Shown here one piece after another: positions 7,476-15,225 of a stretch of 35,026 nucleotides of DNA. Under the pieces are notes generated by a model. The model had not been told where the DNA came from, searched no databases, and was given only the letters and a program-made list of their open reading frames with translations. The stretch's first letter is position 1. Each line of letters opens with the position of its first letter. The translations under genes and the position numbers were made by a program. This stretch comes from Desulfobacteraceae bacterium (lineage in GTDB: Bacteria; Desulfobacterota; Desulfobacteria; Desulfobacterales; Desulfobacteraceae), in assembly GCA_024225635.1 (NCBI GenBank), contig JAAEMK010001306.1, positions 1 to 35,026 on the forward strand. The letters run 5' to 3'.

Positions 7476-9422
7476 ATGGAAAAAAACAGCACCATGGTAG
7501 AAAGTAATAGTAATATGGCTTTCTGGACGGAAGTAAGAGCTCTTCAGAAAGAGACCCTCGGCGTACCCGAGATAAAAATCGCCATTATTGACGGTCCCGT
7601 GGACAGTTCTCATCACTGTTTCAACGGCGTCCGCCTGGTACAGCTGAACACGCTTGCCGCGCCAGCCCGGGGAGGAGCGGGCTCCAACCATGGCACCCAT
7701 GTTACCAGCATCATTCTGGGACGTCATGGGGGGGCTGTCCCCGGAATTGCTCCAGGTTGCCATGGTCTCATCGTGCCGATTTTCGAGCAAAAAGATCGGC
7801 TCATGCCCTGCCGGCAGATTGATCTGGCCCACGCCATCAATCAGGCCGTCAACCATGGAGCCCATGTCATCAACATCAGCGGAGGAGAATCGGCGGACCC
7901 GAAGCATATAGATCTGTTTCTCAAACAAGCAATTCTCCATTGCGCAAGAAAAAATGTACTGATCGTCGCCGCCGCCGGTAATGACGGCTGCCAATGCACC
8001 CACGTGCCCGCGGCGGGACCGGGGGTGCTTGTCGTCGGGGCCATGGATTCCCGGAATATGCCCATAGAATTGAGCAACTGGGGCGATGCCTATCAAACCC
8101 GGGGGATTCTTGCGCCTGGGCAGGAGATTACAGGCGCCGTACCCGGCGGTGGCATTTCGACCGTGAGCGGAACGAGTTTTGCCACAGCCATTGTCTCCGG
8201 GACTGCCGGATTGCTGTTAAGCATGCAACTCAAGCGTGGAGACAAACCGGATCCACATTTTATCGGCCGGGCAATCCTTGAATCCGCTCGCCCCTGTAAT
8301 CCGCAAACCGGCTCGGACTGCCGAAAATACCTGTCGGGCAGTCTCAATATCACCGGCGCGTATTCCCTTGTAAAAAAGGCGCCGGGACCGGCCATGCACC
8401 GAGGGCTTTCAGAAAACGGCTTCCATGGGAAAATGGCATCAGTTATTCAGCCCGCAGCGCCGAGAATGCCTCCCATTCTCTCAACATCCGGGTTGAATGC
8501 CAGTTCTATTCCTGGAAGCAATCCAGCAAAAGAAGTAACGGAAACGGGTACCACAAACGGAAGGATTGGTCCCGACGATCCGGCCCCGGGAAAAACCGTC
8601 ACCCAGGGAAAAACCTCCAAAGTATACGTTATCAGCAGGCTTGGATTTGACTACGGATCAGTGGCTGTTCGGGATACGTATAAAGAGAAAATGGAAGCTA
8701 TCGGCCTTTTTCCCGACTCCCCTTCGGATCTTTTGCGTCACCTCGACGCATATTCCCATGAACCCCAGGAAGTCTCGAACATCATCTGGACTCTAACGAT
8801 TAATGACACGCCCGTATACGCAATTCGTCCCTCCCCCGCGTTTTCCGGGGTAATATACCAGCGGCTCATGAGATACCTGGAAAAACAGATTGGCGATGAA
8901 AACCATATGATCACCATCGCAGGTGTGATAGCGGGAACCAAAAGACTGCTATCCGGGCAGAGGGTGCCTGTCGTAATTCCGAATCCACGATTGATGAACC
9001 AGTGGACCATCGAAACCCTTATCGAAGGACTGCTTGGAGAAGCGCCCCATGCTGATAACGAAAGAGTGATTTTCCACAAAAAAGAAGCAGGCGTTCGCGA
9101 TTTTCTATATCGTTTAATTAATGATTTTTCAAACATGGGCATCGCTCCCGGGGATCGTGTCCTGAATTTTGCAGCCACAAGAGCACTGGAGATAAGACAG
9201 GTGTTCGAGTCGGCGGTCGAAAACGAGATGAGGTTCACGGACATCAGGGTTAATCAGCTGAATTTTCAACGTCCCGGGTCCCAATGCCGGGAGGTTGTGC
9301 TCATGTTTTCCGATCCAAAAAAACCTTCCAGGCGGGCCGGAAGAAGATACGGTTTCACCGTGGATGTAAGCGAAGTAATCCCTGTGACCATAGGTGAAGT
9401 GCGCTCATGGTCAGTTTACTAA
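7476..9422 (+). CDS. PatA/PatG-type subtilisin-like maturation protease (S8) with PatG-like C-terminal domain
   Basis: This 648-residue protein resembles cyanobactin maturation proteases. Residues about 30-300 are a subtilase domain with Asp39 (IAIIDGPVD), His72 (NHGTHV), oxyanion Asn169 (AAAGNDG) and Ser234 (SGTSFAT), so the catalytic site is intact. A linker (about 300-380) is rich in Pro, Ser and Gly. Residues about 381-648 match the PatA/PatG C-terminal region (FDYGSVAVRDTYKEKM, IWTLTINDTPVYAI, ending DVSEVIPVTIG). There is no signal peptide, as expected for a cytosolic RiPP protease. AGAGGA lies just upstream of the ATG. It is the first gene after the sigma-54 promoter. The likely job is to cut the leader from the Cys-rich precursor at 10681. 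Whether it also macrocyclises, as PatG does, cannot be decided here. Confidence 0.9.
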   Translation: MEKNSTMVESNSNMAFWTEVRALQKETLGVPEIKIAIIDGPVDSSHHCFNGVRLVQLNTLAAPARGGAGSNHGTHVTSIILGRHGGAVPGIAPGCHGLIVPIFEQKDRLMPCRQIDLAHAINQAVNHGAHVINISGGESADPKHIDLFLKQAILHCARKNVLIVAAAGNDGCQCTHVPAAGPGVLVVGAMDSRNMPIELSNWGDAYQTRGILAPGQEITGAVPGGGISTVSGTSFATAIVSGTAGLLLSMQLKRGDKPDPHFIGRAILESARPCNPQTGSDCRKYLSGSLNITGAYSLVKKAPGPAMHRGLSENGFHGKMASVIQPAAPRMPPILSTSGLNASSIPGSNPAKEVTETGTTNGRIGPDDPAPGKTVTQGKTSKVYVISRLGFDYGSVAVRDTYKEKMEAIGLFPDSPSDLLRHLDAYSHEPQEVSNIIWTLTINDTPVYAIRPSPAFSGVIYQRLMRYLEKQIGDENHMITIAGVIAGTKRLLSGQRVPVVIPNPRLMNQWTIETLIEGLLGEAPHADNERVIFHKKEAGVRDFLYRLINDFSNMGIAPGDRVLNFAATRALEIRQVFESAVENEMRFTDIRVNQLNFQRPGSQCREVVLMFSDPKKPSRRAGRRYGFTVDVSEVIPVTIGEVRSWSVY

Positions 9423-9465
9423 TCTAAGTGTACGGTAGCATACTAAGAAAAAAAAGGAGAACGAG

Positions 9466-10536
9466 ATGAATGAACAAAAGAATGTAGAGGGTACCAAGAT
9501 GGCGGATTCTGAACATGAAATATCCATGGCCTCGCAAGATAATGAGGTAACCCCGAGCGGCGAAATAACTTCTTCACCCGGTTGTGATTGTGACTACAAC
9601 ATTGAAGGGATATCGCCCGAACACAGCTTGAACGATGACTCCGAGGTCTCAAATAGCGGAAGTATCCCACCCGAAACATCCATTTCAAGAACCGAATTGT
9701 CTCCACAAAGCATGCCGTCCCCGCCCCCCGGCGGAATAACTCCATCCCAGGAGATCCAGAAACCGGCTCTCGTGTATGCCCTGGGAACCCTGGATTACGA
9801 TTTTGCAACCGAGGCACGACAGGACTCTTACCAACAAAGCATGAAGGAAGGGACAGACCCCAATAACCCCGAAGACTTACTGGACTATTTGAAAGGAAAT
9901 GAATACGCGGCTGCTGGAATCACATGGACCCTGAATATCGATGAAACACCGGTTTACGCCATTCATCCCGGTTGCCCTTTTGCGAACATAGTCTATCAAT
10001 ACATACGAGATTTTCTCAAGGAACAAATAGATGGAAATGTGGTTCGGGTTTCCATACCAGGATATATCGCGGGAAAAACCACCTTGATGTCCGGTCAGAT
10101 ACTTCCAATGGTTATTCCCGAGTTAAGGGGCATGTTCTGCTGGGACAAGCGCAACCTGATTGCAGATACGCTGGGCAAAGATCCCGAACCAAAACAGGTT
10201 CAGGACCTGGACAATTTCCTTGGCAGGATCTACTACGAGATGCGCAACCTGGGCCAGACATCCAGGGATCGAGCCCTGAACCACGCCGGAACGGACGCCT
10301 TTATCGCCTCAACCATTCTAACGGAAACCCGTAACAAAAGCCTTGAAATGCAAAATATAAGTTTGGAGCAGAGTCCTTTATGCCGTCCCGGCTCCGATTG
10401 CTGGGATGTGAAGCTGACGTTTTTCGACCCCACTAAAGTGATAGAGGCAGCAAAAACGACCTATCGATACACCATAGATGTGACGGATGTCATTCCGGTC
10501 ACCATCGGCAAAATTCGCAAATGGTCTGAATTTTAA
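9466..10536 (+). CDS. PatG C-terminal-domain protein lacking the protease
   Basis: This 356-residue protein starts at an ATG with AAGGAG seven bases upstream. Residues 1 to about 100 are a Ser/Pro/Glu-rich, probably disordered segment. Residues about 102-356 are homologous to the C-terminal domain of the preceding protease and to PatA/PatG (ALGTLDYDFATEARQDSY, ITWTLNIDETPVYAI, DVTDVIPVTIG near the end). No Asp/His/Ser protease motifs remain. It looks like a duplicated domain that split off. It may act as a scaffold or substrate-binding partner of the protease. Its function is unknown even in the cyanobactin enzymes, where this domain is not clearly assigned. Confidence 0.85.
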   Translation: MNEQKNVEGTKMADSEHEISMASQDNEVTPSGEITSSPGCDCDYNIEGISPEHSLNDDSEVSNSGSIPPETSISRTELSPQSMPSPPPGGITPSQEIQKPALVYALGTLDYDFATEARQDSYQQSMKEGTDPNNPEDLLDYLKGNEYAAAGITWTLNIDETPVYAIHPGCPFANIVYQYIRDFLKEQIDGNVVRVSIPGYIAGKTTLMSGQILPMVIPELRGMFCWDKRNLIADTLGKDPEPKQVQDLDNFLGRIYYEMRNLGQTSRDRALNHAGTDAFIASTILTETRNKSLEMQNISLEQSPLCRPGSDCWDVKLTFFDPTKVIEAAKTTYRYTIDVTDVIPVTIGKIRKWSEF

Positions 10537-10582
10537 ACGACCTTTTGATATGGAAGAACAAACCCTTAATGAATGATCAGAA

Positions 10583-10593
10583 AAGGAGGTGAT
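10583..10593 (+). promoter_or_regulatory. Full-length Shine-Dalgarno sequence without an obvious ORF
   Basis: AAGGAGGTGAT is an exact complement of the 16S rRNA 3' tail, but no substantial ORF follows. The options are ATG CAA AAT TAT TAA, with the ATG overlapping the site, or a six-codon Lys-rich frame opening with ATT nine bases later. It may be a ribosome standby site or a tiny leader peptide ahead of the precursor gene, or a relic of a lost precursor. Confidence 0.4.
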
Positions 10594-10680
10594 GCAAAAT
10601 TATTAAAAAAGGAAAAAAGTAACCACGCAGTCGGTCAACAACAATCTTTTAATTATTAGTGAATGAAAGGAGAAACGAGA

Positions 10681-10896
10681 ATGAGACTTCCCAAGTCAAC
10701 CAAACCGGTCAACCGTAATCTGAAAACCATGCAATCTTTTAACGCAGGTGGAGTCAATCCCAATATAAACTGGTGGTGTCTTGCAAAATGCGCTGGCGGC
10801 ACTGCGTTGAAGTGTATCCCCAGGTGCGGTACGAACCTGGGATGCTATGCCACCTGTGCCCCGGAAGCCATCGGTTGCATCTCTGGCTGCTTATAA
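10681..10896 (+). CDS. Cyanobactin-like RiPP precursor with four CxxxC pairs
   Basis: This is a 71-residue peptide. ATG 10681 follows AAAGGAG, and the in-frame ATG at 10663 would place that ribosome-binding site inside the gene. Residues 3-12 read LPKSTKPVNR, the same L-P-x4-P-V-x-R spacing as the start of PatE/TruE cyanobactin precursors (LPQQGQPVIR). Residues 23-28, GGVNPN, resemble the cyanobactin protease recognition type G(V/L)(E/D)(A/P)S and may be the leader/core border. A GG-type cut is the alternative. The remaining 43 residues start INWWC and hold eight Cys spaced C-x3-C-x7-C-x3-C-x5-C-x3-C-x6-C-x3-C, ending in Leu. Two PatG-type genes lie directly upstream. The PatE heterocyclase-recognition segment LAELSEEAL is absent, matching the lack of a YcaO gene nearby. 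Confidence 0.85.
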   Translation: MRLPKSTKPVNRNLKTMQSFNAGGVNPNINWWCLAKCAGGTALKCIPRCGTNLGCYATCAPEAIGCISGCL

Positions 10897-10955
10897 TTGA
10901 GAATTAACGAAATTGAGTCTGTTTTCTTAATTTTCAAAAGTTAGTGATAGAATGT

Positions 10956-10999
10956 GGCGGGGATTTTTATTACACGATCCCGTCTTAAAATTCCCCGCC
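10956..10999 (+). other. Stem-loop after the precursor gene
   Basis: GGCGGGGA (10956-10963) and TCCCCGCC (10992-10999) pair over 8 bp around a 28-base loop, and flanking T and A runs may extend it. No strong T-tract follows directly. It lies between the precursor and the TPR gene, a usual place for a partial terminator or mRNA-stabilising stem that lets the precursor be expressed above its neighbours. Confidence 0.5.
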
Positions 11000-11088
11000 A
11001 AAATATGACTCGATTTTATTTCCTAATAAACACTCTCCAGAAATCTTCTCAGGCTCAACGGTGGAACAGGAAAAGCGAGATTTTTATT

Positions 11089-11403
11089 ATGGACAAGCGT
11101 AAAAACGAAATCATCAAAAAATTAGCTTACCTTGGACGCCTGGCGCTGCTGCCCTTTCTCTACGTCTTGATTTTTTATCATTTCATCCTTACCCGCATGC
11201 ATATGAGGATTGTCAATAAGGCCATCCTCCGTGAAAAAGAGGGGCGGATGGATGAGGCGGAGGCGGGATACCGGTTATTCCTGAAAAAGAACAAGGATGC
11301 AACGCCGGTCTATTTTTTTCTTGGGAACCTGTATTGGCGTTCGAATCGCCGGGACAAGGCGTTGAAAATTTATGAAAAGGGGAAAAACACCTGTCCCTCT
11401 TGA
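11089..11403 (+). CDS. Membrane-anchored TPR protein, N-terminal part (up to in-frame TGA)
   Basis: Starting at ATG 11089, 104 codons run to a TGA at 11401. The start is positively charged (MDKRKNEIIKK) and is followed by one transmembrane segment (LALLPFLYVLIFYHFIL, about residues 17-33). A TPR then follows (about 45-100), with helices EKEGRMDEAEAGYRLFL and ALKIYEKGKNTCPS. The TPR fold is cut off at the TGA, and the same reading frame continues with more TPRs to 12009. The intact product would be about 306 residues. It sits in the RiPP operon, so a role in export or maturation complex assembly is possible but unproven. Confidence 0.65.
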   Translation: MDKRKNEIIKKLAYLGRLALLPFLYVLIFYHFILTRMHMRIVNKAILREKEGRMDEAEAGYRLFLKKNKDATPVYFFLGNLYWRSNRRDKALKIYEKGKNTCPS

Positions 11404-11439
11404 GGCGGTCAGCGTGTATTGAAGGAGCTGGTCAGCTCC
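11401..11439 (+). other. Candidate Sec codon with bacterial SECIS-like hairpin
   Basis: The in-frame TGA (11401-11403) lies in the context Cys-Pro-Ser-TGA-Gly-Gly, a CxxU pattern. From 20 bases downstream the mRNA can form GGAGCU-GGUC-AGCUCC, a 6-bp stem with a GGUC apical loop. The E. coli fdhF SECIS also has an apical GGUC loop, but its stem is closer to the UGA. Here 26 bases separate UGA and loop. A nonsense mutation (for example CGA to TGA) is the simpler alternative. Confidence 0.35.
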
Positions 11440-12009
11440 CCCCGAACCTTGGATGAGTTACGGCAAAGCTTGGAGATCCTGCCGGACCTGGGCATCGCGC
11501 ATCTATATTTATCTAAATGTCTTTTATCTCAAAACGCCCCCCATGATGCCCGGAAAAGTTACAACAAAGCCATTAGCCTGAATCCCGAATTAAAAGATCT
11601 TTTCCATTGGTTCAATATCGAGGAGACCCTGTGGACACTATATATCAAGAACAATAAATTCGATGAGGCCGGGACCGTTTGCGAAAAAGCCGTATCCATC
11701 CTGGAAAGGGAAGAAATAGGCAATCCTTTACTTTTTTATTACACCTGTCGGGCTCTCATGGCCAAGGGAGATCTTCATAACAGGAAAGGGGAAACCGACA
11801 GATCCATTTCAGCCTATAAAAAAGCTCTCATGAAGGTCAAAGGGAAGATCGAGGGAAAAACAGACAAATCGAACTGTAAAAAAATCCACCAGGCGCTGGT
11901 AGCTCTCTATCGTGAAAAAGGAGAGAACGAAAAAGCCCGACACCACGAGAATGAAGCTCTTGCCCTTGAAGCTGATGAAAAATTTTTCCGGACTTTCCGA
12001 CAAAAGTAA
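11404..12009 (+). CDS. TPR protein, C-terminal part continuing the same frame after TGA
   Basis: This is a continuous frame of about 201 codons directly after the TGA at 11401, in the same frame as the upstream TPR gene. TPR-like helix pairs are visible (LGIAHLYLSKCLLSQNAPHD, ARKSYNKAISLNPE, TDRSISAYKKALMK, ENEKARHHENEALALE). No credible independent start exists: the first near-start codon is TTG 11419 with no ribosome-binding site before it, and the first in-frame ATG is far downstream (about 11758). That argues for one gene read through as a selenoprotein, or for one gene broken by a stop, rather than two genes. Confidence 0.6.
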   Translation, partial: GGQRVLKELVSSPRTLDELRQSLEILPDLGIAHLYLSKCLLSQNAPHDARKSYNKAISLNPELKDLFHWFNIEETLWTLYIKNNKFDEAGTVCEKAVSILEREEIGNPLLFYYTCRALMAKGDLHNRKGETDRSISAYKKALMKVKGKIEGKTDKSNCKKIHQALVALYREKGENEKARHHENEALALEADEKFFRTFRQK

Positions 12010-12230
12010 TTACACAATTTCCCCGAAAAGATAATACCATTATAATTTTAGCGCAAAGAAGCAGCAGCCAAATTTTCCGAATGAGGTTTTATTGTTTGAT
12101 TTTGTGGTGGTATCGAGGTAAATTAGTTCATAACTTAACGTTTATTACGGTTTTCGAGAAACACATTCCCATGCAGCATAAAAGACTGATTGTTAATTTG
12201 TAAAAGAACAGAGAGGACAAATGAATCTGT

Positions 12231-13772
12231 ATGGAAAAACTGAACCGGAGACTTCTACTTCAAAATAAGCTTTATCGCCATTTACTCACTGCCGGATGTA
12301 AAAATAATTTTGATATTTTCCTTCCAAAACTCCTGAATTTATTTATTTCAATCACAGGAGGCAGTCAGGCTTATATGGAATTTCAAGATAACCGGGGGAA
12401 GAGCTTCTGGACATACCAGAGTTTCTCAAATAGCGAAATCCAAAATATTCGAAATACCATTTCCAAAGGAATTATTGCGGAAGCCCTGAAAAACCGAACG
12501 GTGGTGCAAACGGTATCCGCATTGAGTGATCCCCGTTTCAGCTCAAGGGAAAGTGTAAGGTCGGCTAAAATAGAAGCGGTTTTGTGTGTCCCAATTCACA
12601 CGGATCAGATTCAAGGTGTAATTTATCTGCAAGGCGGCAATGGTTTTAGACCCTATGATGATGAAAACATCAGGGATTCCCGACTTATTGTTGATCACAT
12701 TACGCCCCTGATGGAACAGATTTATTTAAACAGGAAAAAACCGACAGACTACGATCATACGGCATGTCTGAGAAAGCAGTACAACATTCCGGGAATCATC
12801 GGACGCAGCATGCCCCTGAAAAGGGTTCTAAAAACAGCATCGAAGGTCGCGCCATTAAATTTGAATCTTCTTCTCACCGGAGAATCAGGTACAGGAAAAA
12901 CTCAATTAGCAGAAATGGTTCATCAAAACAGTCCCAGAAAAAACAGCCCTTTTGTTGAATTGAACTGCGCTTCCCTGCCGGAAACTCTCCTGGAAAATGA
13001 ACTCTTCGGTTCTGTCGAAGGAGGACATTCCAGTGCAACCAGGCCAGTACAGGGGAAGGTTGCCGCGGCCAGAGGAGGCACCCTGTTTCTTGATGAAATC
13101 GGTGAACTTCCCTTTAATATACAGGCTAAATTATTACAGTTGCTGCATTCCGGGTTTTATTATCCCCTGGGTTCTTCCAAACAGGTTAAAGCAGATATCC
13201 GAATTATAACCGCAACCAATATTAACCTGAAAAAAGCTGTACAACAAAAAAAATTTCGGGAAGATCTGTTTTACCGCATCAATGTTTTTTCTATTCATAT
13301 GCCCAACTTATCTGAAAGAGGAGCCGACCTTACCGATCTGGCATTTTTTTTCTGTAAAGAGAGTTGTCAAAAACACGGCTTGCCCGAAATCACCATCACA
13401 CCATCTGTTCTGAACATTTTATATAATAAAACATGGAAAGGGAATATCAGGGAATTGAAGCATGCAATTGAAAGCGCGACAATCTACGCTGCCATTGATG
13501 GTAAAAGAAAAATATTACCCAGCCACTTATTTCCTGATAATGCAACATCTCAGGAACAAAATGAATACATATCAAGCTTCAAGGAAGCTACACTTCTGTT
13601 TCAACAGGAATTCCTGAAAAAGAATTTGGAAGTTCGAAACTGGAATATCAGCAGGACATCAAGGGAGCTATCCATTTCCAGGTCACAATTAAACAATCTT
13701 ATCAGAACATTTCGATTGAAACGAAAGGCCCGGCTTCAGGAAACCGCAAACGTCTCTCCCCATCTTGTGTAA
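12231..13772 (+). CDS. Sigma-54-dependent activator: GAF - AAA+ - Fis-type HTH
   Basis: This 513-residue enhancer-binding protein has an N-terminal GAF sensor (about residues 20-165, including VLCVPIHT...GVIYLQGG). The central AAA+ domain has Walker A GESGTGKT (217-224), Walker B GGTLFLDEIGEL and the arginine-finger region FREDLFYRINVF. The C-terminal helix-turn-helix is WNISRTSRELSISRSQLNNL. The sigma-54-contacting loop, normally GAFTGA, reads GGHSSA (264-269), a variant also known from some GAF-type activators. There is no receiver domain, so the trigger is probably a small molecule or a partner protein. It lies at the 3' end of the RiPP locus, whose first gene has a consensus sigma-54 promoter, so it is the obvious candidate activator. 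Confidence 0.92.
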   Translation: MEKLNRRLLLQNKLYRHLLTAGCKNNFDIFLPKLLNLFISITGGSQAYMEFQDNRGKSFWTYQSFSNSEIQNIRNTISKGIIAEALKNRTVVQTVSALSDPRFSSRESVRSAKIEAVLCVPIHTDQIQGVIYLQGGNGFRPYDDENIRDSRLIVDHITPLMEQIYLNRKKPTDYDHTACLRKQYNIPGIIGRSMPLKRVLKTASKVAPLNLNLLLTGESGTGKTQLAEMVHQNSPRKNSPFVELNCASLPETLLENELFGSVEGGHSSATRPVQGKVAAARGGTLFLDEIGELPFNIQAKLLQLLHSGFYYPLGSSKQVKADIRIITATNINLKKAVQQKKFREDLFYRINVFSIHMPNLSERGADLTDLAFFFCKESCQKHGLPEITITPSVLNILYNKTWKGNIRELKHAIESATIYAAIDGKRKILPSHLFPDNATSQEQNEYISSFKEATLLFQQEFLKKNLEVRNWNISRTSRELSISRSQLNNLIRTFRLKRKARLQETANVSPHLV

Positions 13773-13807
13773 CCTGGATTCATTATGAACCGTGTGGAAT
13801 CTCTTGA

Positions 13808-14185
13808 TCAGGCGGCTTTCGGAATTGCGAGCCATCCCTTGGCCCTGTCCAGATGGGCGATATCGAAAAATTCCACGCAAACCCGGCTGAACAGTCCGAA
13901 CAAGGCCACCCAGGTCCGTTTCCAGGGCTTGTCGCCCACCACCGCCACCTTTTCGATCCGGTCCGAATAAATCATGATAAACCTCAGGTCGTAATACAGA
14001 TCCTCGGCGCTGCTGAAAGTGGGGTAATGCCTCATAATCAGGAGCAGCCGAACCGTTCCGGTTGCGGCTGCGGCCGCCGCCTCTTCGATCTCCCGGCAGA
14101 TAGCCTTGTATTTCTGCCGGGTGATGCTGGAATAAATCTCCATGGACAGAAGGTTGCCCGTGGTTTTAAAACACTTTCTGCTCAT
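13808..14185 (-). CDS. SpoIIAA-like (STAS-related) protein
   Basis: This is about 125 residues from ATG 14185, which follows AGGAGGGG. An upstream in-frame ATG at 14215 would read through that site. The pattern fits the SpoIIAA-like family: an N-terminal strand-rich part (GNLLSMEIYSSITRQKY), then VRLLLIMRHYPTFSSAEDLYYDL, KVAVVGDKPWKR and a closing FFDIAHLDRAKGWL helix. Members are small cytosolic or membrane-associated proteins, possibly lipid-binding, of unclear role. It is convergent with the activator gene and divergent from the ZIP transporter, with which it shares a promoter region at about 14186-14409. Confidence 0.82.
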   Translation of the reverse strand: MSRKCFKTTGNLLSMEIYSSITRQKYKAICREIEEAAAAAATGTVRLLLIMRHYPTFSSAEDLYYDLRFIMIYSDRIEKVAVVGDKPWKRTWVALFGLFSRVCVEFFDIAHLDRAKGWLAIPKAA

Positions 14186-14409
14186 CTTTCCCCTCCTGCT
14201 TATATTCCTGCCCAAAAAAATCCATTCTTACAGCAATATAAGCATGGATGGGCAATGATCTTGTCCGGGGCAAAAAAAATGATGATAGCGGGTGGGCTCC
14301 AATCTTGCGGCACCCATCAATAGATATTGACAATCCCTTGGTGAAATGATTAAAATTTTCTTCAGTTTCCAACCAAAAATGTTCCGCAACTAAAGAATGG
14401 TGAAATACG

Positions 14410-15225
14410 ATGATCGACTTTATGCAGCAATACGGTCACGTCACCCAGGCCCTTATGGCCACACTTTTTACATGGGGCGTGACTGCGGCGGGAGCGGCAC
14501 TGGTTTTCTTTACAAAAAGGGTAAACCCGAAACTCATGGATTGCATGCTCGGTTTCGCCGCCGGCGTCATGATTGCCGCAAGTTTCTGGTCCCTGCTCGC
14601 ACCGGGCATTGAAATGGCCGAACAGCTGGGGCATCTCCCCTGGCTGACAGCCGTGATCGGATTCATGGGGGGCGGAATTTTCATGAGAGTGGCCGATCTC
14701 CTGCTGCCCCATCTTCATCTGGGCCTGGAGCTGGAGCAAAGCGAAGGAATCAAGACTTCCTGGCAGCGTAGTACGCTGCTGGTTCTTGCCATCACACTCC
14801 ACAATATCCCGGAAGGCCTTGCGGTTGGCGTAGCTTTCGGGGCCGTGGCAGCCGATCTCCCCTCCGCCACCATTGGCGGCGCCATTGCACTGGCCATCGG
14901 AATCGGTCTCCAGAACTTCCCTGAAGGGGCCGCGGTTTCGCTGCCCTTGCGGCGGGAAGGAATGGGAAGGACCAAAAGCTTCATTCTGGGCCAGGCGTCC
15001 GGCATGGTTGAACCCGTTGCCGGGGTGCTGGGGGCATTGTTTGTTATTCATATGCAGGGCATCCTGCCCTATGCGCTCTGCTTTGCCGCAGGCGCAATGA
15101 TTTTTGTGGTGGTGGAAGAGCTGATCCCGGAATCCCAGCGCAAAGAGGAAAATATCGATATGGTCACCATGGCCACCATGGTCGGTTTTACGGTAATGAT
15201 GATCCTCGATGTGGCCCTGGGATAA
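14410..15225 (+). CDS. ZIP family divalent metal transporter (GufA-like)
   Basis: This is a 271-residue inner-membrane protein with about eight transmembrane helices. The metal-binding motifs of ZIP transporters are present: HNIPEG in helix IV (about residues 130-135) and QNFPEG in helix V (about 168-173), plus the C-terminal VVEELIPESQ. A His-containing loop (LLPHLHLGLE) precedes helix IV. The Gln in place of the first His of the second motif is common in the bacterial GufA branch. It likely imports Zn2+ or Fe2+/Mn2+. It is monocistronic, and a weak GGCGG-TT-CCGCC stem followed by CTTGTTTT at 15335-15354 may be its terminator. Confidence 0.9.
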   Translation: MIDFMQQYGHVTQALMATLFTWGVTAAGAALVFFTKRVNPKLMDCMLGFAAGVMIAASFWSLLAPGIEMAEQLGHLPWLTAVIGFMGGGIFMRVADLLLPHLHLGLELEQSEGIKTSWQRSTLLVLAITLHNIPEGLAVGVAFGAVAADLPSATIGGAIALAIGIGLQNFPEGAAVSLPLRREGMGRTKSFILGQASGMVEPVAGVLGALFVIHMQGILPYALCFAAGAMIFVVVEELIPESQRKEENIDMVTMATMVGFTVMMILDVALG

